A DNA stretch of 64,000 nt from Pseudomonas sp. J452. GTDB lineage: Bacteria; Pseudomonadota; Gammaproteobacteria; Pseudomonadales; Pseudomonadaceae. Below, piece by piece: positions 1 through 11,526 of this stretch. Position 1 is the stretch's first letter. Each line of letters opens with the position of its first letter. Where the stretch lies: the NCBI RefSeq assembly GCF_024666525.1, contig NZ_CP088294.1:2542001-2606000 (forward strand). Direction: 5' to 3'. The notes below the pieces were generated by a model, which saw nothing but the letters and a program-made list of their open reading frames with translations, did not search any database and had not been told where the DNA came from. The translations under genes and the position numbers were made by a program.

Positions 1-1032
1 GGCATGCCGATGCTGCCGGGCGATGGCGCCGACAAGGCGTCCGACCTGGAACCGCTGTTCAAGGCCTGGGGCCTGCGCCTGATGCCGGGCAAGGTGCTCG
101 GTGACGGTTCCTACGCCATGGCCGTAGGTATGGGCCAGAGCCAGCGTCCGGTGCGCCATGCCGGCTGGCTGGGCCTGCCGCCGCGTGCGCTGAACCAGGA
201 AGACGTGAGTACCGCCGGCCTGGAAAGCATCAACGTCGCCACCAGCGGCATTCTCGAACCGGTCGAAGGCGCCAAGACCCAGTTCCTGCCGCTGCTGCAG
301 AGCTCGGAGTACGCCATGCCCTTCGAGGCGGCGCGTTTCGGCATGCTCGGCAACCCGGAAGAACTGCTGCGTGACCTGCAACCAACCGGCGAGCGTTATG
401 CCCTGGCGGCGCGCATCAGTGGCCCGGCGCAGTCGGCCTACCCGAACGGTATCGAGGGGCAGAAAGACGGCCTCAAGGCGGCGGACAACATCAACGTCAT
501 TGCCGTGGCCGACACCGATCTGCTCAGCGACCGCATGTGGGTGCAGGTGCAGGACTTCTTCGGCCAGCGCATGCCGCAGCCGTTTGCCGACAACGCCGGC
601 TTCGCCATCAACGCCCTGGACAACCTGTCCGGCTCGGACGCGCTGATCAGCGTGCGCTCGCGCGGTCGCTTCAGCCGCCCGTTCGAGGTGGTCGAGGCGC
701 TGCAGCGCGAGGCCGAGGCGCAGTTCCGGGTCAAGGAAGAGGACCTGCAGAAGCGCCTGGGCGAGACCGAGCAGAAGCTCGCTGCCCTGCAGCAGAACCA
801 GGACCCGAGCAAGCCCATGGAGCTGACCCCGGAACAGCAGGCCACCGTGCAGCAGTTCCTCGCTGAGAAGGTGCGCATCCGCAAGGAACTGCGCGAGGTG
901 CGCTTCCAGCTCAACTCGAAGATCGAAGAACTGGGTGGCGTACTCAAGTTCGTCAACATCGCCCTGGTGCCGCTGCTGCTGACCCTTGGCGTGCTGGCGC
1001 TGTGGCTGTGGCGTCGGCGCAAGGCGGCCTAG
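1..1032 (+). CDS. GldG-family ABC transporter auxiliary protein, C-terminal part (partial)
   Basis: The reading frame is already open at base 1, so the 5' end lies outside the window. The visible 343 residues match the C-terminal half of GldG-like auxiliary subunits (ABC_transp_aux family), which sit beside ABC ATPase and permease genes and are thought to work with them at the inner membrane. Seen: a soluble alpha/beta region, a charged coiled coil (about residues 230-305) and one hydrophobic segment near the C terminus (VALVPLLLTLGVLALWLW-like) followed by RRRKAA, giving a short cytoplasmic tail. That topology is typical of the family. The ATPase and permease genes are expected just upstream, outside the window. 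The substrate cannot be told. The family call is fairly secure; the biological role is not. Confidence 0.75.
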   Translation, partial: GMPMLPGDGADKASDLEPLFKAWGLRLMPGKVLGDGSYAMAVGMGQSQRPVRHAGWLGLPPRALNQEDVSTAGLESINVATSGILEPVEGAKTQFLPLLQSSEYAMPFEAARFGMLGNPEELLRDLQPTGERYALAARISGPAQSAYPNGIEGQKDGLKAADNINVIAVADTDLLSDRMWVQVQDFFGQRMPQPFADNAGFAINALDNLSGSDALISVRSRGRFSRPFEVVEALQREAEAQFRVKEEDLQKRLGETEQKLAALQQNQDPSKPMELTPEQQATVQQFLAEKVRIRKELREVRFQLNSKIEELGGVLKFVNIALVPLLLTLGVLALWLWRRRKAA

Positions 1033-1147
1033 GTGGTCGTTCGCCTCTCATGAGCCAGGCGCTTTGCCTGGCTCAACGGTGGAAAACGCGGCGCGGTTTT
1101 CCACGGAGTGGCCATCCACCTTACCCGGACGTTCGTCTGGGCAGAGG

Positions 1148-1238
1148 CTGTTATTCAGCACAAGCTCTTGTAGGAGCCAGCTTGCTGGCGATCAGCGGGA
1201 CGCTGTCTTTATATCGCCAGCAAGCTGGCTCCTACAGG
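1148..1238. repeat. 91-bp REPIN-containing repeat, copy 1
   Basis: Two 24-base arms, 1169-1192 and 1213-1236, are perfect inverted complements (start TGTAGGAGCCAGC, end GCTGGCTCCTACA) around a 20-base spacer. That is the layout of a Pseudomonas REP doublet (REPIN). The repeat unit is longer than the REPIN: the upstream 21 bases starting CTGTTATTCAGCAC and most of the spacer are also shared with the copy at 9540-9630, which has the same length and only about four differences. Confidence 0.85.
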
Positions 1239-1420
1239 GTCAGGCCGGCTGGATAACGCTGCGCTTATCCATCGCGGCTGACTCGGCAGGGTTCTGCCGA
1301 ACAGCGCCTGAGCCGTAGCGGATACTGACCAAAAAGCTGACCGTTCTGCTCCCTGAAAAATCCTGTAAAAGCCCTGTAGGCCATATGCTGCGTGCCCTGC
1401 AGGCTGTCCTGAATTATCTC

Positions 1421-1448
1421 TTGGCAGGCCAAACACTTGTTTTATACT
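1421..1448 (+). promoter_or_regulatory. Putative sigma-70 promoter of the cold-shock gene
   Basis: TTGGCA at 1421-1426 and TATACT at 1443-1448 are separated by 16 bases. Transcription would begin near 1455 and leave a leader of about 135 bases before the ATG at 1590. Long structured leaders are usual for cspA-type genes, where they control mRNA stability and translation in the cold. The call rests on consensus match only. Confidence 0.55.
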
Positions 1449-1589
1449 CGGTTGGCGGTTGCTTCAGGAGCACTTTCAGCATCCCGTTCCACGCCGGTCT
1501 GGTGTGTGGGCGAAGCGCGGAGGAGGGCGCCCGTGGCACCGGCGAAGTCCATCCGGGCAATAACAATAATGTGAGTCGAGGAAGTGCGA

Positions 1590-1799
1590 ATGGCTGAGCG
1601 TGAGACTGGAACCGTCAAGTGGTTCAATGATTCCAAGGGCTATGGCTTCATTCAGCGTGGCAGCGGGCCGGACGTATTCGTCCACTTCCGCGCCATCCGT
1701 GGCGAAGGCCACCGCTCGCTGGTCGAAGGTCAGCAGGTCGAGTTTGCTGTGATCCAGGGCCAGAAGGGCCTGCAGGCGGAAGACGTATCCCAGCTCTGA
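1590..1799 (+). CDS. CspA-family cold-shock protein
   Basis: This is a 69-residue single cold-shock domain, the normal family length. It is predicted to bind single-stranded RNA and DNA and act as an RNA chaperone in the cytoplasm. The RNA-binding motifs are visible: KGYGFI (RNP1, about residues 16-21) and VFVHF (RNP2, about 29-33), with GTVKWFND at the N terminus. The ATG at 1590 is chosen because GAGGA at 1578-1582 is a good ribosome-binding site seven bases upstream; an in-frame GTG two codons earlier would overlap that site. It stands alone between its own promoter and a strong terminator, so it is probably monocistronic. Several csp paralogues exist in Pseudomonas, so I give no symbol. 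Confidence 0.95.
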   Translation: MAERETGTVKWFNDSKGYGFIQRGSGPDVFVHFRAIRGEGHRSLVEGQQVEFAVIQGQKGLQAEDVSQL

Positions 1800-1821
1800 G
1801 CCCTGCAGCTCGCAGAAAAAC

Positions 1822-1856
1822 AAAAGGCCCGTCAGTGACGGGCCTTTTGTTTTTCC
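1822..1856 (+). terminator. Rho-independent terminator after the cold-shock gene
   Basis: AAAAGGCCCGTCA (1822-1834) pairs with TGACGGGCCTTTT (1836-1848), followed by a T-rich run. The stem begins with A residues, so it can also work on the minus strand for the convergent gene ending at 1868. Confidence 0.9.
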
Positions 1857-1867
1857 GGGGCTGCGCT

Positions 1868-2239
1868 TCAGTCGGTGCGCCAGATGATCTCTTCTTCACC
1901 GTCGCTGCTGATGCGGATCCAGCGGTCGGCGGTTTCCACGCTTTCCTCCTCGTCCCAGCCACCGGGGGCGCAGCGTACTTCCACATCCAGTGCGGCGAAG
2001 GCGGCGCGGGCGCAGGTCAGGTCGTCGTCCCAGGGCGTAGCGTCGCTTTCCAGGTACAGGCTGTGCCATTTGCCCACGGCCTTCGGCAGCCAGGTTACTG
2101 GCACGGTGCCGGCGCGGCACTTGTAGGTCTGGCCCTGCTGGCGCCATTCGCTGACGGCGCCGATGGCCTGGCCCAGCCAGGCGGCGATGGCCTTGTGGTC
2201 GGCGTCCTTGAGGTAGATCTCGATATCGGGTTGGCGCAT
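1868..2239 (-). CDS. Conserved hypothetical protein (123 aa)
   Basis: A 123-residue acidic, soluble protein with no signal peptide or membrane segment. I do not recognise a characterised domain. It begins MRQPDIEIYLKDAD, has several Trp residues (EWRQQGQTY, VTWLPKAVGKWHSLYLES) and an acidic C-terminal third (WDEEESVE). It appears to be a pseudomonad protein of the cytoplasm. It lies next to the rlmA-dapE pair on the same strand but is separated from it by about 144 bases carrying a palindromic repeat, so co-transcription is uncertain. It converges with the cold-shock gene on a shared bidirectional terminator. Coding is likely from frame length, codon bias and start context; function is unknown. 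Confidence 0.75.
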   Translation of the reverse strand: MRQPDIEIYLKDADHKAIAAWLGQAIGAVSEWRQQGQTYKCRAGTVPVTWLPKAVGKWHSLYLESDATPWDDDLTCARAAFAALDVEVRCAPGGWDEEESVETADRWIRISSDGEEEIIWRTD

Positions 2240-2275
2240 GGCGGGCTCTCTAGGTTTGGTTCTGCACGAGAAATC

Positions 2276-2375
2276 GTCGAGCGAAGGTCAGGCTAGGCAA
2301 AAGTCGGTGAGGACGCGGAGTTTACGAGTTGTAAATGAGCGGTCCGAACCGACTTTTAACGACGCATGGTCGAGC
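2276..2375. repeat. About 100-bp palindromic dispersed repeat, copy 1
   Basis: The centre reads GCGGAGTTTAC, six bases, then GTAAATGAGC. Outside it, AAAAGTCGGT is matched by ACCGACTTTT. A related element with the same centre but different, still complementary, arms lies at 11400-11510. The element fills the space between the hypothetical gene and rlmA. Confidence 0.7.
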
Positions 2376-2383
2376 GCAGACAT

Positions 2384-7025
<4,642 letters not shown>

Positions 7026-7249
7026 GACTTTTATTCAGGTTCCGCAGGGGCAGCAGGTGGAATATCCGGCGAACGCCGGTCGGCGCGCATGCTACTCCCC
7101 TGTCCGCAGGCTGTATAGGCCGCCAGCCCCGGCGCACGGGGCCTGCCGCTGGGTGGCCGGTGGTCGTGTGGAGCCTGTTTCCGATCACCGCAGGGTGAGT
7201 CCGGCGCCGCAGGCCCCTATAATGCCGGCCGGTTTTCGAGGGTGGCGGT

Positions 7250-8059
7250 ATGGCAACAGATGATCAGCGTTTCGGCGGCATTGCCCGGCTCTATGGCGTA
7301 GAGGGCTTGCAGCGTCTGCAGGCGGCGCATGTGGCGGTGGTCGGCATTGGCGGCGTGGGTTCCTGGGCGGCCGAGGCGCTGGCCCGTTCGGGGGTGGGCG
7401 AGATTTCCCTGTTCGACCTGGACGATGTCTGCATCACCAACACCAATCGCCAGGTACATGCCCTCAGCGGTGCGGTGGGCAAGGCCAAGGTCGAGGTCAT
7501 GGCCGAGCGCATCCGCGCCATCAATCCGGCCTGCTTGGTGCATGCAGTAGCCGACTTCGTCACCCGCGAGAACATGGCCGAGTGCATCACCGAGGAGCTG
7601 GACGCGGTGATCGACTGCATCGACAGCGTCACGGCCAAGGCGGCGCTGATCTCCTGGTGCAAGCGGCGCAAGATCCAGATCGTCGCCACCGGCGGTGCTG
7701 GCGGCCAGGTCGACCCGACCAAGATCGAGATCGCCGACCTCAACAAGACTGTCAATGACCCGCTGATCGCCAAGGTGCGCTCGCTGCTGCGTCGCGACTA
7801 CAACTTCTCGCGTACCCCAGGGCGCACTTACAGCATCACCTGCGTGTACTCGCGCGAGCAGCTGCGCTACCCGTTGCCCGATGGCAGCGTGTGCCTGAGC
7901 AAGGTCATGCCTGGCGACGGCACCCGCCTGGACTGCGCCGGCGGCTTCGGCTCGGCGATGATGGTCACGGCCAGTTTCGGCATGGTCGCGGCGGCGAAAA
8001 TCATCGACAAGCTGGTGGCTGGTGCCAGGCGACCAGCGGAGCGCCGACAGCCTGACTGA
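7250..8059 (+). CDS. tcdA: tRNA threonylcarbamoyladenosine dehydratase (TcdA/CsdL)
   Basis: A 269-residue E1-like (ThiF/MoeB family) enzyme that uses ATP to cyclise t6A at position 37 of ANN-decoding tRNAs to ct6A. The nucleotide-binding loop GIGGVGSWAAE (residues 32-42), the following FDLDDVCITNTNRQ and CIDSVTAKA are the family signatures. The length matches E. coli TcdA. Catalysis draws on the CsdA-CsdE sulfur-acceptor system in E. coli, and the csdA and csdE/sufE homologues lie 1.6-4 kb downstream on the other strand, which supports the call. A TATAAT lies at 7218-7223, 26 bases upstream of the start, without a clear -35. Confidence 0.93.
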   Translation: MATDDQRFGGIARLYGVEGLQRLQAAHVAVVGIGGVGSWAAEALARSGVGEISLFDLDDVCITNTNRQVHALSGAVGKAKVEVMAERIRAINPACLVHAVADFVTRENMAECITEELDAVIDCIDSVTAKAALISWCKRRKIQIVATGGAGGQVDPTKIEIADLNKTVNDPLIAKVRSLLRRDYNFSRTPGRTYSITCVYSREQLRYPLPDGSVCLSKVMPGDGTRLDCAGGFGSAMMVTASFGMVAAAKIIDKLVAGARRPAERRQPD

Positions 8060-8126
8060 TAGCTGCGCTCGGCTAAGCTGAAACAACGGACAGGGAGATA
8101 GATCTGCCGCCAGGGACAGCGTCGAG

Positions 8127-8954
8127 ATGTGTGCCCGAGGTGCCAATCAATTGCGCTGCATGTGTCTGAAAACCTGGCTTGCGCTGATCTGCCTGCTGCT
8201 GCCTGTAAGTGCCGCACAGGCGCAGCAGACCGTGCGCATCGGCACCGGCGACTGGGCGCCTTATGTCGATCAGCAGCGAGAGGATGGCGGCGCCCTCGGT
8301 CGTCTGGTCGGTGCCGTGTTCGCCGAGGCCGGTTACCGGGTCGAATACCTGTTCTATCCCTGGGATCGCAATGTGCTGATGCTCCAGCATGGCGAGCTTG
8401 ACGCCATCATGCCCTACAGCTGCACGCCCAAGCGCCTGCAGTACGGGGTGTGCAGCGAGCCGCTGGTGCAGGGCGAAATCGTCCTGTTCCACCGCAAGGA
8501 TCTGTCGTTCGACTGGCGTGACCTCGATGACCTGCGGCCTTTTCGCATCGGTACTACCCTGGGCTACTCCTACGGCCCGCAGTTCGATGCGGCGTTGCAG
8601 GCGGGCAGCTTGCAAGCGCTGCAGAACAGCAAGGAAGACACCAATTTTCGCCTACTGGAACTGGGTCGCATCGACCTGCACCCGCAGGATCGGGCGGTGG
8701 GTTACAGCATGTTGCGCCAGCACTTTTCTGCCGCCGAGCTGGCGAGCATTACCCACCATCCGCGCCAGTTGAATACCGAGCCGTTGCGCCTGCTGTTTCG
8801 CAAGGATGATCCGGCGTCCCTGGCGGTGATGCGCCGTTTCAACGAAAGCCTCAGGCGTTTTGCCGAGCGTGGCGAGCTGCAGGCTCTGCAGCGGGCGCTG
8901 TATAGCGGTGATCCGGATAGCTGGATGCCGACGTTGCTGGCACCGCGCGACTGA
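8127..8954 (+). CDS. Periplasmic solute-binding protein, family 3-like
   Basis: A 275-residue predicted periplasmic protein with the SBP family-3 fold: VRIGTGDWAPYVDQQ at the mature N terminus, LVGAVFAEAGYRVEYLFYPWDRN, and a G-E-L-D-A-I-M-P hinge region. A signal peptide (LALICLLLPVSAAQAQ) is clear. An ATG at 8160 (MCLKTWLAL) would give a more usual leader than the 8127 start; neither has a strong ribosome-binding site. No permease or ATPase gene is nearby, so this orphan may be a sensor or a stray component, not part of a full importer. The ligand is unknown. Family-3 proteins usually bind polar amino acids, but pseudomonads keep many orphan members with unclear roles. Confidence 0.75.
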   Translation: MCARGANQLRCMCLKTWLALICLLLPVSAAQAQQTVRIGTGDWAPYVDQQREDGGALGRLVGAVFAEAGYRVEYLFYPWDRNVLMLQHGELDAIMPYSCTPKRLQYGVCSEPLVQGEIVLFHRKDLSFDWRDLDDLRPFRIGTTLGYSYGPQFDAALQAGSLQALQNSKEDTNFRLLELGRIDLHPQDRAVGYSMLRQHFSAAELASITHHPRQLNTEPLRLLFRKDDPASLAVMRRFNESLRRFAERGELQALQRALYSGDPDSWMPTLLAPRD

Positions 8955-9064
8955 GGAAAAACTGCCTTTGGCAGCAGGGCTGCGCTTTTATCTGCCGTGT
9001 GGCCGGTCGGCTACCCGTATAATCGCGCCTTTCCCGCGTCTGCCGGGCCTTACGAGATGTACCG

Positions 9065-9526
9065 ATGATCAACAACGATGTGCTGCGCAGCCTGCGCTAC
9101 CTGCTGGATGTCAGTGACGCCAAACTGGTTGAAATCTGCCAGCTGGCCGACTACTCGCTGAGCGAGGCCGATGTCGCCGCCTACCTGCTGAAGGAAGAGG
9201 AAGAGGGTTTTGTGCCCTGCCGCGACGAGATGCTGGCGCATTTCCTCGATGGTCTGGTGTTCTTCAAGCGCGGCAAGGATGACAGCCGCCCGGCCCTGCC
9301 GGTGGAGAAGCGCCTGACCAACAACACCATCCTGAAGAAGCTGCGCGTGGCCTTCGAGCTGAAGGACGACGACATGCACGCCATCCTCCAGGCCGCCGAC
9401 CTGCCGATGACCAAGGCCGAGTTGAGCGCGCTGTTCCGCAAGCCGGGGCACAAGAACTTCCGTCTGTGCGGCGATCAGGTGCTGCGCAACTTCCTCCGTG
9501 GCCTGACTCAGCGCCAGCGCGGTTGA
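9065..9526 (+). CDS. DUF1456 family protein (YehS-like)
   Basis: A 153-residue protein made of two tandem DUF1456 repeats of about 70 residues. Each starts with a N-(D/N)-x-(L/I)-(R/K)-x-L-R sequence (NNDVLRSLRYLLDVSD at 3-18 and NNTILKKLRVAFELKD at about 86-101) and ends with a phenylalanine-Leu-x-G-L motif (HFLDGLVF, NFLRGLTQ). It has no signal peptide or membrane segment and is probably cytoplasmic. E. coli YehS has the same layout; its function is not known. A perfect TATAAT lies at 9018-9023, about 42 bases upstream of the ATG. A REPIN-bearing repeat begins 14 bases after the stop codon. Confidence 0.88.
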   Translation: MINNDVLRSLRYLLDVSDAKLVEICQLADYSLSEADVAAYLLKEEEEGFVPCRDEMLAHFLDGLVFFKRGKDDSRPALPVEKRLTNNTILKKLRVAFELKDDDMHAILQAADLPMTKAELSALFRKPGHKNFRLCGDQVLRNFLRGLTQRQRG

Positions 9527-9539
9527 GGCGCAGTAGATA

Positions 9540-9630
9540 CTGTTATTCAGCACAAGCTTTTGTAGGAGCCAGCTTGCTGGCGATCAGCGGGACGCTGTCT
9601 GCCTATCGCCAGCAAGCTGGCTCCTACAGG
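9540..9630. repeat. 91-bp REPIN-containing repeat, copy 2
   Basis: This is the second copy of the unit at 1148-1238, in the same orientation, with the same 24-base arms and the same upstream extension (CTGTTATTCAGCAC). The differences are in one base of the extension and in the spacer just before the right arm (GCC instead of TTA). The two copies are 8.4 kb apart. Confidence 0.85.
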
Positions 9631-9667
9631 ATGGATGGAGCCGTGTTCATCCACCATTAGCTCGCTT

Positions 9668-9693
9668 GGTGGATCGATGAAGCGCGATCCACC
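9668..9693 (-). terminator. Palindrome at the sufE stop, possible terminator
   Basis: GGTGGATCG (9668-9676) pairs with CGATCCACC (9685-9693). The sufE stop codon is at 9694-9696, so the hairpin starts one base past it on the minus strand. It looks like a member of the Pseudomonas GTGGAT/ATCCAC repeat class that has been taken up as the transcript end. There is no T tract, so it may stabilise the mRNA 3' end more than terminate. Confidence 0.45.
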
Positions 9694-10101
9694 CTACGTC
9701 TGGGTCAGCTCGCGCATGCGCTGCAGCACGGCAATCAGACCGTTGCTGCGTGAGGGTGAGAGCTGGCGGGCCAAGCCCAGCTGCTTGAACCAGTCGGCCA
9801 GGTCGAGGGCTTCCAGCTCGGCTGCCGAGAGTCCGTCGACCCGCGCCAGCAGTACGGCCAGCAGGCCACGAATCAGCCGTGCATCGCTGGTCGCGCGGAA
9901 CTGCCAGCGACTCTCCTGCGCTGCACCGACCAGCCAGACCTGACTTTCGCAGCCCGATACCCGGTTGGCTTCCTGCTTTTCCTCTTCGCTCAGCGGCGCC
10001 AGGCGTTCGCCCCACTGCATCAGCAGGCGCGCGCGCTGTTCCCAGCCGGGGCATTGGCCAAAAACGTCGAGCGCCTCGCGGGCGCTGTCCGGCAGGCTCA
10101 T
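9694..10101 (-). CDS. csdE: SufE/CsdE-type sulfur acceptor protein
   Basis: A 135-residue cytoplasmic protein of the SufE fold. It accepts the persulfide sulfur from its partner cysteine desulfurase and stimulates it. The acceptor cysteine is Cys 51 in RVSGCESQVWL, the hallmark motif, followed by WQFRATSDARLIRGLLAVL. The start overlaps the stop of csdA by ATGA, so the two are translationally coupled. Pairing with CsdA and closeness to tcdA point to CsdE more than to SufE of the Suf operon, because no sufBCD genes are present. The final residues run right up to a palindromic repeat. Confidence 0.92.
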   Translation of the reverse strand: MSLPDSAREALDVFGQCPGWEQRARLLMQWGERLAPLSEEEKQEANRVSGCESQVWLVGAAQESRWQFRATSDARLIRGLLAVLLARVDGLSAAELEALDLADWFKQLGLARQLSPSRSNGLIAVLQRMRELTQT

Positions 10102-11303
10102 CGCAGCAGCTCCAGGGCCTTGTCCAGGGCGACGAAGAAGCGCGCCAGATCATCGTCATCGTTGTACAGACCGAGTGACACGCGGATCGCTCCGGGCAGG
10201 CCGAGGCTTTTCAGCAGCGGCATGGCGCAGTGATGACCGGCGCGCACGGCGATGCCTTGCTCGGTCAGCAGGTGGGCGAGGTCGGCGCTGTGCACCTCGG
10301 CCACGGTGAAACTGGCCAGGGCTGCCTGCGGCTCACCGAGCAGCTGGATGCCGTCACGGGTGCTCAGACCGGCCAGCAATCTTGCGTGCAGGGCTGCCTC
10401 ATGGCCGGCCACGGCCGCCTGATCCAGCCCGGCCAGGTAATCCAGGCTGGCGCCGAGGGCGATCACGCTGGATATCGCCGGGGTGCCGGCCTCGAAACCT
10501 AGCGGCGCCGGGCGGAAACGGGCGTGCTGGTAGTCGGCGTCCAGGACCATTTCGCCGCCGAACTGCCAGTGGCGCAGTTGCGCCAGGGCCGTGCTGCGCC
10601 CGTAGAGCAGGCCGACGCCGTCCGGGCCATATAGCTTGTGGCTGGAGCATACGTAGAAGTCGCAGCCCAGCGCCTGCACGTCATGCCGCCCATGCACCAC
10701 GCCCTGGGCGCCATCGACCACGCTTAGCGCGCCTTGCGCCTGGGCCAGGGCGAGCAGTTCGCGCACCGGTTGCCAGCAGCCCAGCACGTTGGACAGCTGC
10801 GATACGGCCAGCAGGCGGGTGCGTGGGCCGATCAGCGTGGCGGCCTGCGCCAGGTCGATCTGCCCGCTGTTATCCAGCGGCAGGATCACCAGCTTGAGGC
10901 CGCGGCGCAGCGCCAGTTGCTGCCAGGGCAGCAGGTTGGCGTGGTGCTCCAGGGCGCTCACGACGATTTCGTCGCCGGGCTGTAGCAGGTGTTCCAGGCC
11001 ATAGGCCAGCAGATTGAGGGATTCAGTGGTGCCGCGGGTGAAGAGGATCTCCTCGCTGCTGGGTGCATTCAGCCAGTGCGCCACCTTGCCCCGGCTGGTC
11101 TCGAAGGCGCGCGTGGCGCGTTCGCCCGGTAGGTGCTGGGCGCGGTGCACGTTGGCTGCGCCGCTGGCGTAGTAACCCAGCAGGCTGTCGAGCATGGCCT
11201 GTGGCTTCTGCGCGGTGGCGGCGCTGTCCAGATAGGTCTGGCCTTGGTTGTCGAGGGCCAAGATGCCGGGGAAGTCGGCGCGCCAGGGGGAAGTCAGTGA
11301 CAT
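10098..11303 (-). CDS. csdA: Cysteine desulfurase, CsdA/SufS class (class V aminotransferase)
   Basis: A 401-residue PLP enzyme that converts cysteine to alanine and passes sulfur to the acceptor encoded just downstream. Visible active-site features are SALEHHANLLPW (His 120-121), DGAQ (Asp 197), the PLP lysine in SSHKLYGPDG (Lys 223), and the persulfide-forming cysteine in RAGHHCAMPL (Cys 359), all in the group II desulfurase arrangement. The ATG at 11301-11303 giving MSLTSPWRADFP is preferred; an in-frame GTG four codons earlier is possible and neither start has a strong Shine-Dalgarno. The gene is the first of a two-gene unit with csdE. A TTATACT-like -10 lies upstream on the minus strand just inside a terminator-like palindrome. 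Confidence 0.93.
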   Translation of the reverse strand: MSLTSPWRADFPGILALDNQGQTYLDSAATAQKPQAMLDSLLGYYASGAANVHRAQHLPGERATRAFETSRGKVAHWLNAPSSEEILFTRGTTESLNLLAYGLEHLLQPGDEIVVSALEHHANLLPWQQLALRRGLKLVILPLDNSGQIDLAQAATLIGPRTRLLAVSQLSNVLGCWQPVRELLALAQAQGALSVVDGAQGVVHGRHDVQALGCDFYVCSSHKLYGPDGVGLLYGRSTALAQLRHWQFGGEMVLDADYQHARFRPAPLGFEAGTPAISSVIALGASLDYLAGLDQAAVAGHEAALHARLLAGLSTRDGIQLLGEPQAALASFTVAEVHSADLAHLLTEQGIAVRAGHHCAMPLLKSLGLPGAIRVSLGLYNDDDDLARFFVALDKALELLR

Positions 11304-11343
11304 GGGCTTTGGCACCGCAGGAATGTCTGCTGAGTATAAATAG

Positions 11344-11369
11344 ACAGGCCGGGCATGAGCCCGGCCTGT
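11344..11369 (-). terminator. Terminator between dapD and csdA
   Basis: ACAGGCCGGGC pairs with GCCCGGCCTGT around a four-base loop, and on the minus strand is followed by CTATTTAT. It lies about 160 bases beyond the dapD stop and 40 bases before the csdA start, so it probably ends the dapD transcript and insulates csdA. Confidence 0.65.
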
Positions 11370-11399
11370 TCACTATCACGCGGCCGAAAATCGGAGCTG

Positions 11400-11510
11400 A
11401 AGCGTTGCGAGCGACGGCCAGGCAAGGCGAAATCAGGCGAGGGCGCGGAGTTTACTGAGTGTAAATGAGCAGCCTGAGCCTGATTTCAACGCCGAATGGC
11501 CTAGCGCAGC
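11400..11510. repeat. About 110-bp palindromic dispersed repeat, copy 2
   Basis: It shares the GCGGAGTTTAC...GTAAATGAGC centre with the element at 2276-2375. The arms here read GAAATCAGGC and GCCTGATTTC; they differ from the first copy but are again complementary. The outer parts (GGCCAGGC and TGGCCTAGCGCAG) also resemble the first copy. It occupies the space downstream of dapD. Confidence 0.7.
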
Positions 11511-11526
11511 AGCTTCAGCCCGATTT

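Larger units (their letters stand above)
1033..1589. other. 557-base intergenic region: hairpins, REPIN copy and cold-shock promoter/leader
   Basis: No convincing gene lies here. From left to right it holds a hairpin at 1051-1075 (TGAGCCAGGC paired with GCCTGGCTCA), a second at 1079-1104 (GTGGAAAAC paired with GTTTTCCAC), the REPIN-containing repeat at 1148-1238, a sigma-70-type promoter at 1421-1448 and the untranslated leader of the cold-shock gene. The first hairpin follows the GldG-like stop by about 20 bases and may help end that transcript, but it has no T tract. Confidence 0.6.
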
